Below are positions 33,339 to 42,283 of a DNA stretch of 64,000 bases, in pieces. The notes beneath the pieces are model-generated. The model saw nothing but the letters and a program-made list of their open reading frames with translations, had not been told where the DNA came from and ran no database searches. Both the position numbers and the translations under genes were made by a program. This DNA comes from Betaproteobacteria bacterium (lineage in GTDB: Bacteria > Pseudomonadota > Gammaproteobacteria > Burkholderiales > SG8-39): NCBI GenBank assembly GCA_016195915.1, contig JACPYS010000017.1, forward strand, positions 1-64,000. The letters are read 5' to 3'. The stretch's first letter is position 1, and the number at the start of each line of letters is the position of its first letter.

Positions 33339-34568
33339 ATGGATCTCATCATCCGGAACGCGCGGCTTTCCGACCGCCCGGCCGATCACCCGCCGGTTGA
33401 CATCGGCATCGACAACGGGCGCATCGCCGCCATCGGGCCAGGCCTCGCCGCGCAGGGCAAGGTCTATGACGCGCTCGGGCGCCTCGCCTGCCCGGGACTG
33501 GTCGAAACCCACATCCACATCGACAAGTCGCGCATCATCGACCGCTGCGCGCCGCAGGAGCGCCGCACACTGAGCCCGGTGGCCGGCGTCACGCCGATCA
33601 AGGACACCATGACCCTCGAGGACACGCGCCAGCGCGCCGAGCGCACGCTGCAGGAATGCATCCTGCATGGCGCCACGCGCATGCGCACGCAGGTCGAGGT
33701 CGATCCCGGCATCGGTATGCGCGGCTTCGAAGCGGTCGAATCGCTGATTGCCGATTACAAATGGGCGATCGACATCGAGATGTGCGTGTTTCCGCAGGAA
33801 GGCCTGACCAACTACCCGGGCACCGACGCGCTGCTCGTGGAGAGCCTCAAGCGCGGCGCCCGAGTGATCGGGGGCGCGCCGCGCTACGACTCCAACGGCC
33901 CGGCACAGATCGACCGCATCTTCGAACTCGCGCGCGAATACGACACCGACATCGACATCCACCTCGACGTCGGCCCCACGCCGGAGGGTATGTACATTCA
34001 CCAGGTGCGCGAGCTTACCGAGCAGTACAAGCGTGGCGGGCGCGTGGTGGTCGGCCACATGGCCAAGCTTTCGCTGCTGCCGCCCGACGAAGTGGCGAAG
34101 ATCGCCAAGGGCCTCGCCGACGCAGGAATCGCCGTCACGGTGCTGCCCACCACCGATCTGTTCCTGATGGGCCGTCACCAGGACCACAGCGTCTTGCGCG
34201 GCGTGGCCGACGCGAACCACCTGTGCGCGCACGGCGTGAACTGTTCGCTCTCGTCGAACAATATTCTCAATCCGGCCACGCCCTACGGCGATTGCTCTCT
34301 GCTGCGCATGGCGAACCTCTACGCGAACGTGATCCAGCTCGACCGCCCGGCTCAGCTGAACGAGTGCTTCAACATGCTCACCGAGCGCTCGGCGCGCCTG
34401 CTCAACCTCAAGGACTACGGGTTCAAGACCGGCAACCCGGGCGACGTGGTGATCCTCAACGCGCAATCCCCCAAGCAGGCGATCGCCGAGATCGCCCAGC
34501 CACGGGCGGCGTTCAAGAACGGCAGGCAGACCGTGCGCTGGGATGCGCCGGTGTTGTTGCGGCCCTGA
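33339..34568 (+). CDS. Amidohydrolase family protein (cytosine deaminase-like)
   Basis: The protein has 409 residues. The metal motif LVETHIHIDKS gives the HxH pair. Further putative ligands lie in DIDIHLDVGPTPEG and VVVGHMAKLS. In the position where cytosine deaminase has the metal-binding Asp of GHDD, this protein reads SSNNILNPATPYG, so that Asp appears to be Asn. It may therefore use a different active-site set or act on another substrate. It has a good ribosome site and faces away from a Bug receptor. The exact reaction is not known. Confidence 0.8.
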   Translation: MDLIIRNARLSDRPADHPPVDIGIDNGRIAAIGPGLAAQGKVYDALGRLACPGLVETHIHIDKSRIIDRCAPQERRTLSPVAGVTPIKDTMTLEDTRQRAERTLQECILHGATRMRTQVEVDPGIGMRGFEAVESLIADYKWAIDIEMCVFPQEGLTNYPGTDALLVESLKRGARVIGGAPRYDSNGPAQIDRIFELAREYDTDIDIHLDVGPTPEGMYIHQVRELTEQYKRGGRVVVGHMAKLSLLPPDEVAKIAKGLADAGIAVTVLPTTDLFLMGRHQDHSVLRGVADANHLCAHGVNCSLSSNNILNPATPYGDCSLLRMANLYANVIQLDRPAQLNECFNMLTERSARLLNLKDYGFKTGNPGDVVILNAQSPKQAIAEIAQPRAAFKNGRQTVRWDAPVLLRP

Positions 34569-34690
34569 GGACTACCGGCGGCGCGCTCGCGCTCGGCGCA
34601 CGGGCGCATGGAGCGAATGCATGCTCTCGGTGCGCCCTGACGCAACCGAAACTGTTCGAATGAACTCCACGAGCCCTTGCCCATCGTTAT

Positions 34691-34726
34691 GTTTCGAATA
34701 AATTGATATAATCGAAACGTCGAAAC
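34691..34726 (+). promoter_or_regulatory. Promoter and operator of the excisionase-like/PIN pair
   Basis: An extended -10 (TGaTATAAT, hexamer at 34707-34712) lies 35 bases before the antitoxin start. Half-sites GTTTCGA (34691-34697), TCGAAAC (34712-34718) and TCGAAAC (34720-34726) surround it; the first two form a perfect inverted repeat. No good -35 is seen, which fits an extended -10 promoter under autorepression. Confidence 0.6.
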
Positions 34727-34747
34727 GGCCTCGGAAGGAGATACGGC

Positions 34748-35197
34748 GTGCGTTCAACTGCTGCCATGCAGCCGCGCAGCAAACGCGCGCCGGCCTTGCG
34801 CGGGGCTTGCGAGAAATCCGCTCGCTCCGTCATTTCGGTTATCCGTCGGACAACCCCGGGTAATACGACTCCCGCAGCTCTGATCGACCTGGTCGATTCG
34901 TTGACCGGCGTTATCGAGCAGACGGCGGAAATGCTCCTTGCCGGCAAACACGTCCGCGTCGTCGAGGACGATGAAGCCATGACTACCCAGAAGGCGGCGG
35001 ACCTCCTCAATGTCTCGCGTCCTCATCTGGTCAAGTTGCTCGAGACCGGACAAATCCGCCAACTGCCCAAAGTCGGCCGCCATCGTCGCGTTGCCCGAGT
35101 TGCCGTGCTCGAGTACAAGCGTACGCGGGACGCGCAGCGCGAAGCGGCGCTCAAGAAACTCGCCGCTCTCTCGCAACGCCACCGTCTCGGCTATTGA
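34748..35197 (+). CDS. Excisionase-type HTH antitoxin
   Basis: The protein has 149 residues. The C-terminal half carries a MerR/excisionase helix-turn-helix: MTTQKAADLLNVSRPHLVKL, then LETGQIRQLPKVGRHRRV. Proteins of this type are commonly encoded before PIN toxins. The GTG at 34748 follows GGAAGGAG at ideal spacing. The basic N-terminal region has no recognisable domain. The PIN gene starts three bases after this stop. Confidence 0.75.
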   Translation: MRSTAAMQPRSKRAPALRGACEKSARSVISVIRRTTPGNTTPAALIDLVDSLTGVIEQTAEMLLAGKHVRVVEDDEAMTTQKAADLLNVSRPHLVKLLETGQIRQLPKVGRHRRVARVAVLEYKRTRDAQREAALKKLAALSQRHRLGY

Positions 35198-35199
35198 CG

Positions 35200-35775
35200 A
35201 TGCCGCCGGTTGTCGTGCTGGATGCCTGTGTCCTCTATCCGGCAGCACAGCGCGACCTCTTCATGTGGCTGGCGGCGGGAGGTGCGATTCACGCGCATTG
35301 GACAAACGAAATCCACGACGAGTGGATACGCAATGTCGAGCGCGATTTCGGCGTTGCACGCAGCGTTCTGAATCGGGTGCGCAGGTTGATGGATCGAGCG
35401 GCTGGCGATGCATTGATCGACAGATATCGCCGGCACGAGCAATTATTTCCGAAAACCGATGCCAAGGACCGTCATGTCGCCGCCGCCGCGGTCGCGGCGC
35501 GCAAATACTCCGGCGCGCACGTCGTCACGATCGTCACCTGGAATCTTGCGGATTTCGATCGAAACGAACTGACGCAGGCCGGGTTGGCAGCCGAAAATCC
35601 GGACGCCTTTCTGTGTCGTCTGCTTGCTGATTCGCCGGCAGACACTGTTGCAGCATTCATGCGAATGCGCGACAACCTTCGCAACCCGGCCAAGACGACG
35701 CGGGAGTGCGGGGACACGCTTGCTGCACAGGGTTTGAAGAGGTTCGCGCGGTTGATATCGGCAATGCTCGACTGA
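35200..35775 (+). CDS. PIN-domain toxin
   Basis: The protein has 191 residues. The motifs are VVLDACVLYPAAQRDLFMWL at the N-terminus, NEIHDEWIRN, then FPKTDAKDRHVAAAAVAARK and VTIVTWNLADF, which supply the acidic residues of the PIN ribonuclease active site. It is translationally coupled to the excisionase-type antitoxin. It is longer than a standard VapC and belongs to the group with C-terminal helices. The ATG at 35200 is used; a TTG six bases upstream overlaps the antitoxin stop. Confidence 0.8.
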   Translation: MPPVVVLDACVLYPAAQRDLFMWLAAGGAIHAHWTNEIHDEWIRNVERDFGVARSVLNRVRRLMDRAAGDALIDRYRRHEQLFPKTDAKDRHVAAAAVAARKYSGAHVVTIVTWNLADFDRNELTQAGLAAENPDAFLCRLLADSPADTVAAFMRMRDNLRNPAKTTRECGDTLAAQGLKRFARLISAMLD

Positions 35776-35851
35776 CCCGGCGGCATTGTTGTCGACCGGT
35801 CATGGCGCGGGCCGTGGCCTCGAGGCCCTTGCGCGGTACTTCGCGATGCGA

Positions 35852-36826
35852 TCATTGAATCACCTCGTCGGCGCGCAGCAACACCGTTTGCGGAATCGTG
35901 ATGCCCAATGCCTTCGCGGTTTTCATGTTGATCATCAGATCGAACCTCGTCGGCTGCTCCATCGGCAGATCGCCCGGCTTGGCGCCTTTGAAAATGCTGT
36001 CGACGTAAGAGGCTGCGCGGCGATACTGGTCCGGGTAGTTCACCCCGTAGCTGATCAATCCGCCGTTGACGACGTACTCCCTCGATTGGAATATTGCCGC
36101 GAGCCGATGCCTGGCCGCAAGGTCGACGACGAGTTTGCCGTTGGCCTGGATGAGACTGTCCTGACTTACGACGAGCGCCTGGACACGCTGCCGGACCGCA
36201 GCGTCAAATGCCGGCGCCAGATCGTCCCGCTTGCGCACGTCGAGATCCAGCGTCTGAATGCCCACGGATCGAGCCGCCTTGGCGATTTCGTTCCACGCAG
36301 AGGTGGACCCGGCGTTGCCCACATTGCGCAGGCTCGCAACCCTCGCAAGGCCCGGAACGACCTCCTTCAGCAACTCGACCCGCTTGCCCGCCAATTCGGT
36401 GTTGAGGGCAGTCAGACCGGTGATGTTTCCACCCGGCCGTGCCAGGCTCGCGGCGAACAGGAGTGGTGCGGCGGACGCCGTCGTGACCACGGGAATCGTC
36501 TTGGTAGCCGTCTGGCACGCCTGGGTTGCCGGCGTTCCTCTGGTCATGATCAGGTCGACTTTGAGACGAACCAGTTCGGCCGCGAGTTCGGGGAATCGGT
36601 CGTTGCTGCCATCGGCCGAGCGGTACTCGATGGCGTAGTTGCGTCCCTCGACGTAGCCGAGATCCCGCAAGCTTTGCTTAAAAGCGCCCAGATTGTCGCC
36701 ATTCGAATTCATGGCGATAGTCTCGAGCATTCCGATGCGCCAGACTTTGGCCGGTTGCTGAGCGAAGGAAGGAAACGACCCGGCGCCGTACGCGAGAAGT
36801 GCCAGAAGCGTGTCACGCCTGTTCAT
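35852..36826 (-). CDS. ABC_sub_bind-family substrate-binding protein
   Basis: The protein has 324 residues. The signal sequence is MNRRDTLLALLAYGAGSFPS. The body shows RIGMLETIAM, GYVEGRNYAIEYRS, LIMTRGTPATQACQTATKTI and the C-terminal MKTAKALGITIPQTVLLRAD. Its leader and first codons are nearly the same as those of the receptor at 30234, pointing to a fairly recent duplication. The ribosome site is GAGGGG. No transport partner is nearby. Confidence 0.85.
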   Translation of the reverse strand: MNRRDTLLALLAYGAGSFPSFAQQPAKVWRIGMLETIAMNSNGDNLGAFKQSLRDLGYVEGRNYAIEYRSADGSNDRFPELAAELVRLKVDLIMTRGTPATQACQTATKTIPVVTTASAAPLLFAASLARPGGNITGLTALNTELAGKRVELLKEVVPGLARVASLRNVGNAGSTSAWNEIAKAARSVGIQTLDLDVRKRDDLAPAFDAAVRQRVQALVVSQDSLIQANGKLVVDLAARHRLAAIFQSREYVVNGGLISYGVNYPDQYRRAASYVDSIFKGAKPGDLPMEQPTRFDLMINMKTAKALGITIPQTVLLRADEVIQ

Positions 36827-36901
36827 TCGATCCCCTCAAGTCGGTCCTATTGTTCGCCGCGGTCGCACTTCGAGAAGAAGCAGGCGCCGAGTACGCGGGC
36901 C

Positions 36902-37873
36902 TCAGTCCAGCTTGCCGCCGATCGAGCGAACGATTCGGCCCCATTTTTCGAAGTCTTCCTGCACTAGCCGGGAAAACGCTGCCGGAGTGCTCGTCACGAT
37001 GTCAAAACCCTGCGCGTCGAGCCGCTCTTTCACGTCGCGTGCCTTCAGCGCCTCGAGCGCCGCGCCGTTGAGTTTCTCGACGATCGGCGCGGGCGTGCCG
37101 GCGGGCGCGAACAGTCCGAGCCAGGAGGAAAGCGCGTAGCCCGGCACCGATTCACCGATCGTCGGAATCTGCGGCGCGGCCGGAGTGCGCGTTGCCTCGA
37201 TCATGCCCAACGCCTTGAGCTTGCCCGAGCGCAGATGGGGGAGCGCGGGCGCCAGGCTCACAAAAGCGTACGGGATCTGGCCGCCGAGCAGGTCGGCGAT
37301 CGCAGGGCCGGCGCCCTTGTAGGGAATGTGGAGCAGATCGATGCCCGCCATGCCCTTGAGCAGTTCGCCCGCCAGATGCATGGGCGTGCCGTTGCCCGAG
37401 GAACCGAAACTCAGCTTGCCGGGATTGCGCTTCGCGTAATCGACGAGTTCGCGCACGCTGTTCGCCGCCGCAGCCGGATGCGCCACGAGCGCAATGGCGT
37501 TCTGCGCGATCGGGGTGATCGGCGCGAAGTCCCTGACCGGATCGAACGGCAGGTTGCTGAACACATGCGGGTTGATGGCGTGCGTCGCGACTGTCCCGAC
37601 CAGGAGGGTGTAGCCGTCGGCGGGCGACTTCGCCACGTATTCGGTGCCGATGTTCCCCGCGGCGCCGCCGCGGTTCTCGACCAGCACCTGCTGGCCGAGG
37701 CTCTCGGTCATCTTCTGGGCGATCGCGCGTGCGAGGATGTCCGCGGAACCGCCCGGGGGGTACGGCGCGACCATCTTTATCGGACGCAGGGGATACTGGG
37801 CCTGGGCCGCGCAGCAGGCAAAAAAGATTACACAGGCAGCGAAACGCACGATCCGGCTCACCTCGCAGCTCAC
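36902..37873 (-). CDS. Bug/TctC-family periplasmic receptor
   Basis: The protein has 323 residues. The GTG at 37873 follows GGAGG at 5-bp spacing and yields a signal peptide (FAACVIFFACCAAQA) cut before QYPLRPIKMV. The receptor body shows APYPPGGSADILARAIAQKM, VLVENRGGAAGNIGTEYV, PADGYTLLVG and IPYKGAGPAIADLLGGQI. It is divergent from the YrdC-domain gene, with 93 bp between. Confidence 0.87.
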   Translation of the reverse strand: MSCEVSRIVRFAACVIFFACCAAQAQYPLRPIKMVAPYPPGGSADILARAIAQKMTESLGQQVLVENRGGAAGNIGTEYVAKSPADGYTLLVGTVATHAINPHVFSNLPFDPVRDFAPITPIAQNAIALVAHPAAAANSVRELVDYAKRNPGKLSFGSSGNGTPMHLAGELLKGMAGIDLLHIPYKGAGPAIADLLGGQIPYAFVSLAPALPHLRSGKLKALGMIEATRTPAAPQIPTIGESVPGYALSSWLGLFAPAGTPAPIVEKLNGAALEALKARDVKERLDAQGFDIVTSTPAAFSRLVQEDFEKWGRIVRSIGGKLD

Positions 37874-37966
37874 GTCGTCCTCCGCTTCAAGCGTTCCCGG
37901 GATGCTATGTCGGTGCGCGTTGCGGCACAAGCCATGTGTCACAATCGCGCCGCCCGGAGAACAGGT

Positions 37967-38662
37967 ATGTCTTTCTACGATTGCGAAGCAGATGCCGAGC
38001 GTGTGTTCCGCGTGGTGGCCGACGGCGGGCTCGCGATCATCCCGTGTTCGATCGGCTATGCCATCGTCGGCGTCACGCCTGCGGCCATCCACCGCGCCTT
38101 CGAGGCGAAGCGCCGTTCGCCGTCCAAACTGAATGCCCTTACGGGATGCAAGCCGCTGCACCTGGCGCTACATGACGTCGATGCGCGCGGCCGGGAGGTG
38201 GTGCGCGCGATCACCGAGGACCTCGATCTGCCGCTCGGCACGGTGGCGCGTTACCGCGCCGAGCATCCCATGGTCCAGCGCATTCCGCCCGAGGTCCTTG
38301 CACAGAGCACGCGCCAGGGCACCGTGGCGATGCTGGTGAATGCCGGCCCGTTCCTGGAGGCGCTCGGCTGGCTGTCGTTCACGCATGGGCTCCCGATCAT
38401 CGGCTCCTCGGCGAACCTGTCGCAGCGTGGTGTCAAGTTTCGCGTCGAAGACATCGAGCCCGAAGTGCGCGCCGCGGCCGATCTGGTGATCGACCACGGG
38501 CTGATGCGCTGGGCCTGCTACCGGTGCTCTTCCACCATGCTCGACGTGAATGAAATGAAAGTGGTGCGCCACGGGATCGGCTTCGACCTGATCCAGGACA
38601 GGCTGAGGCGCCAGTTCGGCATCGAATTGCCCGGCGCTTCGGACCCTGCGGCGCTGCGGTAG
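37967..38662 (+). CDS. YrdC-domain (Sua5/YciO-like) protein
   Basis: The protein has 231 residues. YrdC-domain proteins include TsaC, which makes threonylcarbamoyl-AMP for tRNA t6A. Here VADGGLAIIPCSIGYAIVGV replaces the usual TDTVYGLG-type segment, while FEAKRRSPSKLNALTG keeps a basic KR-K pattern and LPIIGSSANLSQRGVKF keeps the S-AN motif. The divergence suggests it is not the housekeeping t6A enzyme but a paralogue of unknown role. The nearby genes give no further hint. It has an AACAGGT site before the ATG. Confidence 0.7.
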   Translation: MSFYDCEADAERVFRVVADGGLAIIPCSIGYAIVGVTPAAIHRAFEAKRRSPSKLNALTGCKPLHLALHDVDARGREVVRAITEDLDLPLGTVARYRAEHPMVQRIPPEVLAQSTRQGTVAMLVNAGPFLEALGWLSFTHGLPIIGSSANLSQRGVKFRVEDIEPEVRAAADLVIDHGLMRWACYRCSSTMLDVNEMKVVRHGIGFDLIQDRLRRQFGIELPGASDPAALR

Positions 38663-38741
38663 AGGACCACGCCGGCGCGCTCGCACCCGATGCGCGGGCG
38701 CATGGCTGGCGTGTGGTGGGATTCCGCCGTTCGGAGCGGAT

Positions 38742-41700
38742 TCATGAGACGCTTGCTTGCGCAGTCTGGGCGCGTTTCGTCCAATAAGTCATCGCCATCT
38801 TCTCGTAGAGCTGGCCCGCCTGCACGAGCGCATCCCGCGCATGCCTCTGGTGCCCAGTGGCCGCAAGCAGTTCACCCATCCCAAGATAGCAGTGTGCCGC
38901 GAGCGGCCGCATGTCGCGCTCCTCGGCCAGCGCGACCGCTCGCCGATAGTGTTCGAGGCCGGTAGGGGCATCGGGCGGCGCACGGCACGACGCGATGCAG
39001 CCCTGCAGCCAAAAAGCCCATGCGCGTGTGCTGTGCTCCTTTCTTTGCGTGCTGTGTTCCAGTGCGCGCGCGGCAATGCCTGCGGCTTCGTCAGCGTGGC
39101 CTGCAAGCAGGTAGGCCTCGCCGACGAAGTTGAGGCAATAGGGCAACAGCGGCGCCGCTGCGACCGGCGCGAGGATTTCCAGCGCAGCCGCGATCTCGCC
39201 GTCGCGCGCGAGAGCCGCGCCGAGGATCGGCGTGAGAATGCGCGTGCCCATCGGCAGATCGCGAACCCGAGTGAGCTCGACCGCACGCTTGAGCACGGGA
39301 ACGCCGCGGGAAGTTTCACCGCGGCGAAGGTGCACGATGCCGACCGCCATGCACGCATGACCGGTGTCCCACGGCGAGTCGAGGCGCTCCGACAGGCTCA
39401 GGGCGCTCATCGCATGGGCAAGCGCATCGTCGAAATCTCCCGTCTCCGCGAGGCTGAGCGCGAGAAAGGTATGCGAGACCACCGCCGGATTGCCGATCAC
39501 GCCGCGCTTGCGGTAGGCGGTGTCATCCGCTGCCGCCGCCGCCGCGGGGCGCAGCAACTTCTCGGCCTGGCGGAAATCTCCCATGAAAAACCGTGACGCG
39601 CCGAGCACGATGGCCGGCCAGTAGAACTCCAGCCCGGCTACCTTGCCTTGCGCTGCGATCGCGCGCACCTGTTCGCCGGCCTCGAGCGCCTCCGCGTGCC
39701 GTCCCATCAGTGTCAGGCAATTGCCGGTGAAAATCGAAACCCAGACCTGCAAGTCTGGGTCTCCCAGCGTGCGCGCGGCCGGCTCGGCCGAGCGCAAGCA
39801 ATCGAGCGTTCCCTTGAGATCGCCGAGCAGGGTGAGCGAGCCGCGCAACGCGAAGCTGATGTCGATCGCGGTGCGCACGTGCTCCGCATCCTGCGGTAGC
39901 TGAGCGGCGGCCGCGAGTGCCTGTTCGAAGCTCGCTACCGCTTCCCGGTGCGCCGAGCGCGCGGCGGCATCCACACCGGCCGCACGCAGGTAATGGAAGG
40001 CGCGCTCCCAACGCTCGCTCTCGAAACAATGGCGGCCGAGCGCGGAATACTGCGACACCAGATCGCCGGCGTGGATTTCCTCGAGCACGCGCGCCACCGC
40101 GCCGTGCAGCATCCTGCGGTGCAGGCCTGCGAGCCGCGCATAAGCGGCGTCCCGGATGTGATCGTGCGCGAAATCAAGGTGCTCGCCGACGGCGTGCAGC
40201 AGGCGCCGTTCAACCAGCTCGGAAATTCCTTCGGCCGCCTCGGCCGGGGTGAGATCCGCGGCGCGCGCGAGCAGCGCGAAGTCGAATTCCCGCCCGATCA
40301 CCGCCGCCACCGCGGCAAGCTGCGCCGCGATGCCTGTCAGGCGAGCGAGCCGCGCGGTGACCACGTCGGCCGCCTGCGGGGCGTCGGCCAGATCCGTGGT
40401 TCCGGTGTCGCGCGCCGCGCGCACCGTTTCGATCACCATGAAGGGGTTGCCTTTGCCGATGCGCCAGGCCATCTCACCGAGGCTGCGGATCATGCTTTCG
40501 CCGGTGCCCACCCGCATCAGCGTGCCCACGAAGGCGAGTGTGTCGGCACGCGATATTGGTGCGAGCGCGATTTGGCGCGAGCGCGGCTGGCGGCCAATTT
40601 CGGAGAGCGTTCGTTCCACGAGTGGGGCGCTGCGAACCTCGCCCGGACGGGCGGTGGTCGCGAGCAACACCGGCGAGCCGGCCATCGCACGCGTGAGGTA
40701 AGCAAGCAGCCGAATGCTCATTTCGTCGGCCCAGTGCAGATCCTCGATGATCACCACCAGAGGCCCCTGCAGGCAGAGGCGCTGCAGGGCTTTCGACATC
40801 GCCTCGAAGAGGCGCAGGTGGTCTTGCGCTGTTTCGTCGCTTGGTGGTGCGCCGAGATCCGGAAACAGCCGCGCAAGCTCGCGCTGCGATCGCGTATCGA
40901 GGCCGGCGGCAAGATCGGGCACGACTCCGGCCGCGCGGAACGCGTGTACCCACGGACCGAAGGGAAGATTTCGCTCCGCTTCCCACGCGCGGCCGAGCAG
41001 CACCAGAACGCCGGCCCTCTCCGCGTCCTCTACCAGCGCCTCCACCAGGCGGCTCTTTCCGATGCCGCCCTCGCCGAGAATCACGACGCTCGCGCCCCGG
41101 CCTTGAGCGGCGTGCATGCGAAGTGCGCTCAATTGCGATCGTTCTTCGTCACGACCGATAATCGGCATGCCCGATGCGGCGGGTTGCGCGAGCGCAGCAC
41201 GGCCCAATAGAGGCTGTGCCGCCCCGCCCGACGTTTGCGTCGCGTTGGCCCGCAGCAGATCCCGGTAAAGCAGCCGGGTTTCGTCTTCAGGCGGCACGCC
41301 CAATTCCTGTTCCAGGGCGGTGAGGCAGGCCTGGTATTGCCGGAGCGCCGCACCGCGCCGTCCTCGCTGTGCATAGAGGCGCATGAGCGAGCGGTGCACG
41401 GCTTCTTGCGTCCGATCCATCGCGATCAGCCGCATCGCGGTTGCGATCGCTTCATCGTGCTTGCTCTGCGCGCGCTGATGCTCCAACAGCCGCGCGAGCG
41501 CCTGGATTGCCTTCTCGCGCACGTGTTCGCGCCGCGTCAGGAGCCAGGCGTCGAACGCGGTGTCCTCGGTGCCCAGGCCCGCGAGCAGTTCGCCGCGGTA
41601 TAGATCCACGGCGTCTGCGAGCGAGCGCGGGGTTCCCGCGGCGACCAGGCGCTCGAATGCGAGCACGTCCACCTCGATCGCGTTCGGATCGATCGCCACG

Positions 41701-41972
41701 GAATCGCCGTCCTCGAGCAGCACAGGGGGACGGGCAGCGGCGAGGCCCTGCCGCAGGCTCACGAGCACCTGCCGCAGGCTGTGACGCGCGCGTTCGCCGT
41801 CGGCATCGGCCCACAGCAGCGCCGCGAGCTCTTCACGTGCGTGCGCTTGCGCGGGTTGCAGCGCGAGGAACGCGAGCAGCGCCTCGGCTCTCTTGCGTCG
41901 AAAGGCAATGGCCTGCCCACCGGGCCCCCGGGCCTCGAAGTCGCCGAATAGCTTCAGTCGCAATCGCGTCAC
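38742..41972 (-). CDS. BTAD/AAA-ATPase transcriptional regulator
   Basis: The protein has 1076 residues. Residues 1 to about 100 form a SARP-like winged-helix DNA-binding domain (LRLKLFGDFEARGPGGQAIA, ALLAFLALQPAQAHAREEL), and about 100-240 are the bacterial transcriptional activation (BTAD) TPR domain. The ATPase follows, with Walker A GEGGIGKSRL at 300-309 and Walker B LVVIIEDLHWAD at 405-416. The C-terminal 500 residues are TPR-like repeats. The start is GTG. It is divergent from the two-partner secretion operon, so it is the natural candidate to control it. Confidence 0.85.
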   Translation of the reverse strand: MTRLRLKLFGDFEARGPGGQAIAFRRKRAEALLAFLALQPAQAHAREELAALLWADADGERARHSLRQVLVSLRQGLAAARPPVLLEDGDSVAIDPNAIEVDVLAFERLVAAGTPRSLADAVDLYRGELLAGLGTEDTAFDAWLLTRREHVREKAIQALARLLEHQRAQSKHDEAIATAMRLIAMDRTQEAVHRSLMRLYAQRGRRGAALRQYQACLTALEQELGVPPEDETRLLYRDLLRANATQTSGGAAQPLLGRAALAQPAASGMPIIGRDEERSQLSALRMHAAQGRGASVVILGEGGIGKSRLVEALVEDAERAGVLVLLGRAWEAERNLPFGPWVHAFRAAGVVPDLAAGLDTRSQRELARLFPDLGAPPSDETAQDHLRLFEAMSKALQRLCLQGPLVVIIEDLHWADEMSIRLLAYLTRAMAGSPVLLATTARPGEVRSAPLVERTLSEIGRQPRSRQIALAPISRADTLAFVGTLMRVGTGESMIRSLGEMAWRIGKGNPFMVIETVRAARDTGTTDLADAPQAADVVTARLARLTGIAAQLAAVAAVIGREFDFALLARAADLTPAEAAEGISELVERRLLHAVGEHLDFAHDHIRDAAYARLAGLHRRMLHGAVARVLEEIHAGDLVSQYSALGRHCFESERWERAFHYLRAAGVDAAARSAHREAVASFEQALAAAAQLPQDAEHVRTAIDISFALRGSLTLLGDLKGTLDCLRSAEPAARTLGDPDLQVWVSIFTGNCLTLMGRHAEALEAGEQVRAIAAQGKVAGLEFYWPAIVLGASRFFMGDFRQAEKLLRPAAAAAADDTAYRKRGVIGNPAVVSHTFLALSLAETGDFDDALAHAMSALSLSERLDSPWDTGHACMAVGIVHLRRGETSRGVPVLKRAVELTRVRDLPMGTRILTPILGAALARDGEIAAALEILAPVAAAPLLPYCLNFVGEAYLLAGHADEAAGIAARALEHSTQRKEHSTRAWAFWLQGCIASCRAPPDAPTGLEHYRRAVALAEERDMRPLAAHCYLGMGELLAATGHQRHARDALVQAGQLYEKMAMTYWTKRAQTAQASVS

Positions 41973-42010
41973 GACACGCCGAATGTAGCACGGCCATTTC
42001 CGCGTTCAAG

Positions 42011-42056
42011 GCGTCACAAGGCCGCGCGCTCCGCCGGGGGCCGGGCGTTGTGACGC
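42011..42056. promoter_or_regulatory. Inverted repeat between the BTAD regulator and TPS operon
   Basis: GCGTCACAA at 42011-42019 and TTGTGACGC at 42048-42056 form a perfect 9-bp inverted repeat with a 28-bp spacer. It lies between the divergent starts at 41972 and 42088, the only intergenic space available for both promoters. It is a plausible regulator site. No clear -10/-35 pair could be fixed. Confidence 0.5.
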
Positions 42057-42087
42057 TTTTGTGCCGTCCGCGCCTTACAACTGCTTC

Positions 42088-42282
42088 ATGGACCCGCTGG
42101 CCGCGACCTTCATCGTCCGCCTCGCCCCCACAGGCTCGGGCGCTTGGACCGCCGTGGTCGAGCAGGTGAAAACCGGCAAGAAGTTCCGCGTCAGCGACAT
42201 CGACGCGATCGGCACGCTCATCGCAGAGATCGTCGCAGGAAAATGCGGCGGGGAGTTTCCGCCGCGATGGACGGAGTCCTGA
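42088..42282 (+). CDS. Small conserved-looking protein preceding TpsA
   Basis: The protein has 64 residues: MDPLAATFIVRLAPTGSGAW, then TAVVEQVKTGKKFRVSDIDA, with a C-terminal GGEFPPRW. It has no signal peptide or membrane segment. The pattern reads like a compact beta-alpha cytosolic protein. The stop is one base before the tpsA ATG, so the two are coupled in one operon. I do not recognise the family. A GTG at 42061 would add nine residues. Its position suggests a role in expression or export of the exoprotein, but that is inference. Confidence 0.6.
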   Translation: MDPLAATFIVRLAPTGSGAWTAVVEQVKTGKKFRVSDIDAIGTLIAEIVAGKCGGEFPPRWTES

Positions 42283-42283
42283 A

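Noticed and set aside
34575-38705. Similar 35-bp GC-rich stretches after the stops at 34568 and 38662
   Set aside because: The match is partial, very GC-rich and without clear hairpin or T run, so similarity may be chance.
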